Shown here in pieces: positions 5,756 to 5,905 of a stretch of DNA of 5,905 nt (position 1 is the first letter of the stretch; the number at the start of each line of letters is the position of its first letter). The position numbers and the translations under genes are program-made. Where the stretch lies: contig CANRHG010000120.1 in assembly GCA_947630385.1 (NCBI GenBank), positions 1 to 5,905 of the forward strand. The letters are read 5' to 3'. Origin of the DNA: an uncultured Eubacteriaceae bacterium. GTDB lineage: Bacteria > Bacillota > Clostridia > Eubacteriales > Eubacteriaceae. The notes beneath the pieces were generated by a model that did no database searches, had not been told where the DNA came from, and worked only from the letters and a program-made list of their open reading frames with translations.

Positions 5756-5777
5756 AATTTAAAAAATCTTAATAAAA
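5756..5777 (+). promoter_or_regulatory. UP-element-like A-tract region upstream of P3
   Basis: The roughly 20 bp at about -60 to -40 relative to the P3 start consist almost only of A and T in runs (AAATTTAAAAAA then AATAAAAAG). This is the position and composition bound by the RNA polymerase alpha-subunit C-terminal domain at strong rRNA promoters. Confidence 0.5.
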
Positions 5778-5781
5778 AGTG

Positions 5782-5810
5782 TTGACAGTGGGATTTAAAC
5801 CTGCTATAAT
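5782..5810 (+). promoter_or_regulatory. Promoter P3, perfect consensus with extended -10
   Basis: TTGACA (5782-5787) and TATAAT (5805-5810) are exact consensus with a 17-bp spacer. A TGC at 5802-5804 supplies the extended -10 TGn motif. Initiation is expected near 5817. This is the strongest-looking promoter in the window. Confidence 0.95.
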
Positions 5811-5838
5811 AAAAACACAGTCAAGCGAAAAAAAGTTC

Positions 5839-5867
5839 TTGACAAAACGTTTTTGGTCGGTTAAACT
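5839..5867 (+). promoter_or_regulatory. Promoter P4, sigma-A
   Basis: TTGACA (5839-5844) is 17 bp from TAAACT (5862-5867), with initiation near 5873-5874. Its -35 is 57 bp downstream of the P3 -35, repeating the P1-P2 arrangement. The -10 is the weakest of the four. Confidence 0.72.
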
Positions 5868-5905
5868 TTTATAGTCGCATCAAAAACGACAAGGTCCTAG
5901 AAAAG

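Larger units (their letters stand above)
5450..5905. other. AT-rich regulatory region, probable stable-RNA operon promoter region
   Basis: This 456-bp stretch holds no convincing protein gene. It is much richer in A/T than the coding DNA beside it and contains four consensus-like plus-strand promoters, a perfect all-A/T inverted repeat and an A-tract segment. Stacked promoters of this quality are typical of rRNA or tRNA operons in Bacillota. The RNA genes would lie beyond 5905 and are not visible, so that assignment is inference. The last bases (about 5889-5905) may be the leader of that transcript. Confidence 0.6.

Noticed and set aside
5889..5905. rrn antitermination boxA at the window end (GGTCCTAGAAAAG)
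   Set aside because: It only loosely resembles Bacillota rRNA leader sequence and lacks the usual CTTTGAAAA core, and the window ends before the context can be judged.
5450..5905. CRISPR leader or array start
   Set aside because: The region is AT-rich like a leader, but no regularly spaced direct repeats or cas genes are present.

Overview
The window looks like chromosomal DNA of a low-to-mid-GC Gram-positive anaerobe of the Bacillota (Clostridia- or Erysipelotrichia-like). The basis is a PaaK-type aryl-CoA ligase followed by a tandem-ACT gene, an ECF-type riboflavin S-component behind an FMN riboswitch, the short GMN-type CorA of Firmicutes, consensus sigma-A promoters, U-tailed terminators and strongly AT-rich intergenic DNA. 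No IS, phage, CRISPR or tRNA/rRNA gene body is visible.

Layout: (1) 2-1169, plus strand: the 3' part of a phenylacetate-CoA ligase gene overlapping a tandem-ACT regulator gene by 8 bp, ending in a strong terminator. (2) 1182-2846, minus strand: a membrane-anchored extracellular sensor with a degenerate GGDEF domain, converging on the ACT gene. Both stop codons lie inside the same hairpin. (3) 2847-2966: divergent regulatory region. (4) 2967-3899, plus: CorA-like divalent cation channel. (5) 3904-4712, plus: near-consensus promoter, FMN riboswitch, intrinsic terminator, ribU with a TTG start, and a second terminator. (6) 4724-5449, plus: alpha/beta hydrolase with a complete Ser-Asp-His triad, starting 11 nt after the ribU terminator with no visible Shine-Dalgarno or promoter. 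(7) 5450-5905: AT-rich and without a credible protein gene. It carries four TTGACx/TAnnnT promoters, all with 17-bp spacers, in two pairs 55-57 bp apart, plus a 16-bp all-A/T inverted repeat and an A-tract UP-like segment. This is the architecture expected upstream of an rRNA or other stable-RNA operon just beyond the window edge.

The genes do not form one pathway. The paaK-ACT pair is an aryl-acid activation unit. corA has no terminator of its own and runs directly into the riboflavin-uptake control region. The hydrolase may be a read-through member of the ribU unit. Nothing here amounts to a clear new system. The most notable points are the tandem promoter array, the inactive-looking GGDEF sensor, the FMN-controlled terminator lying in the path of corA transcripts, and a candidate antiterminator pairing in the riboswitch.
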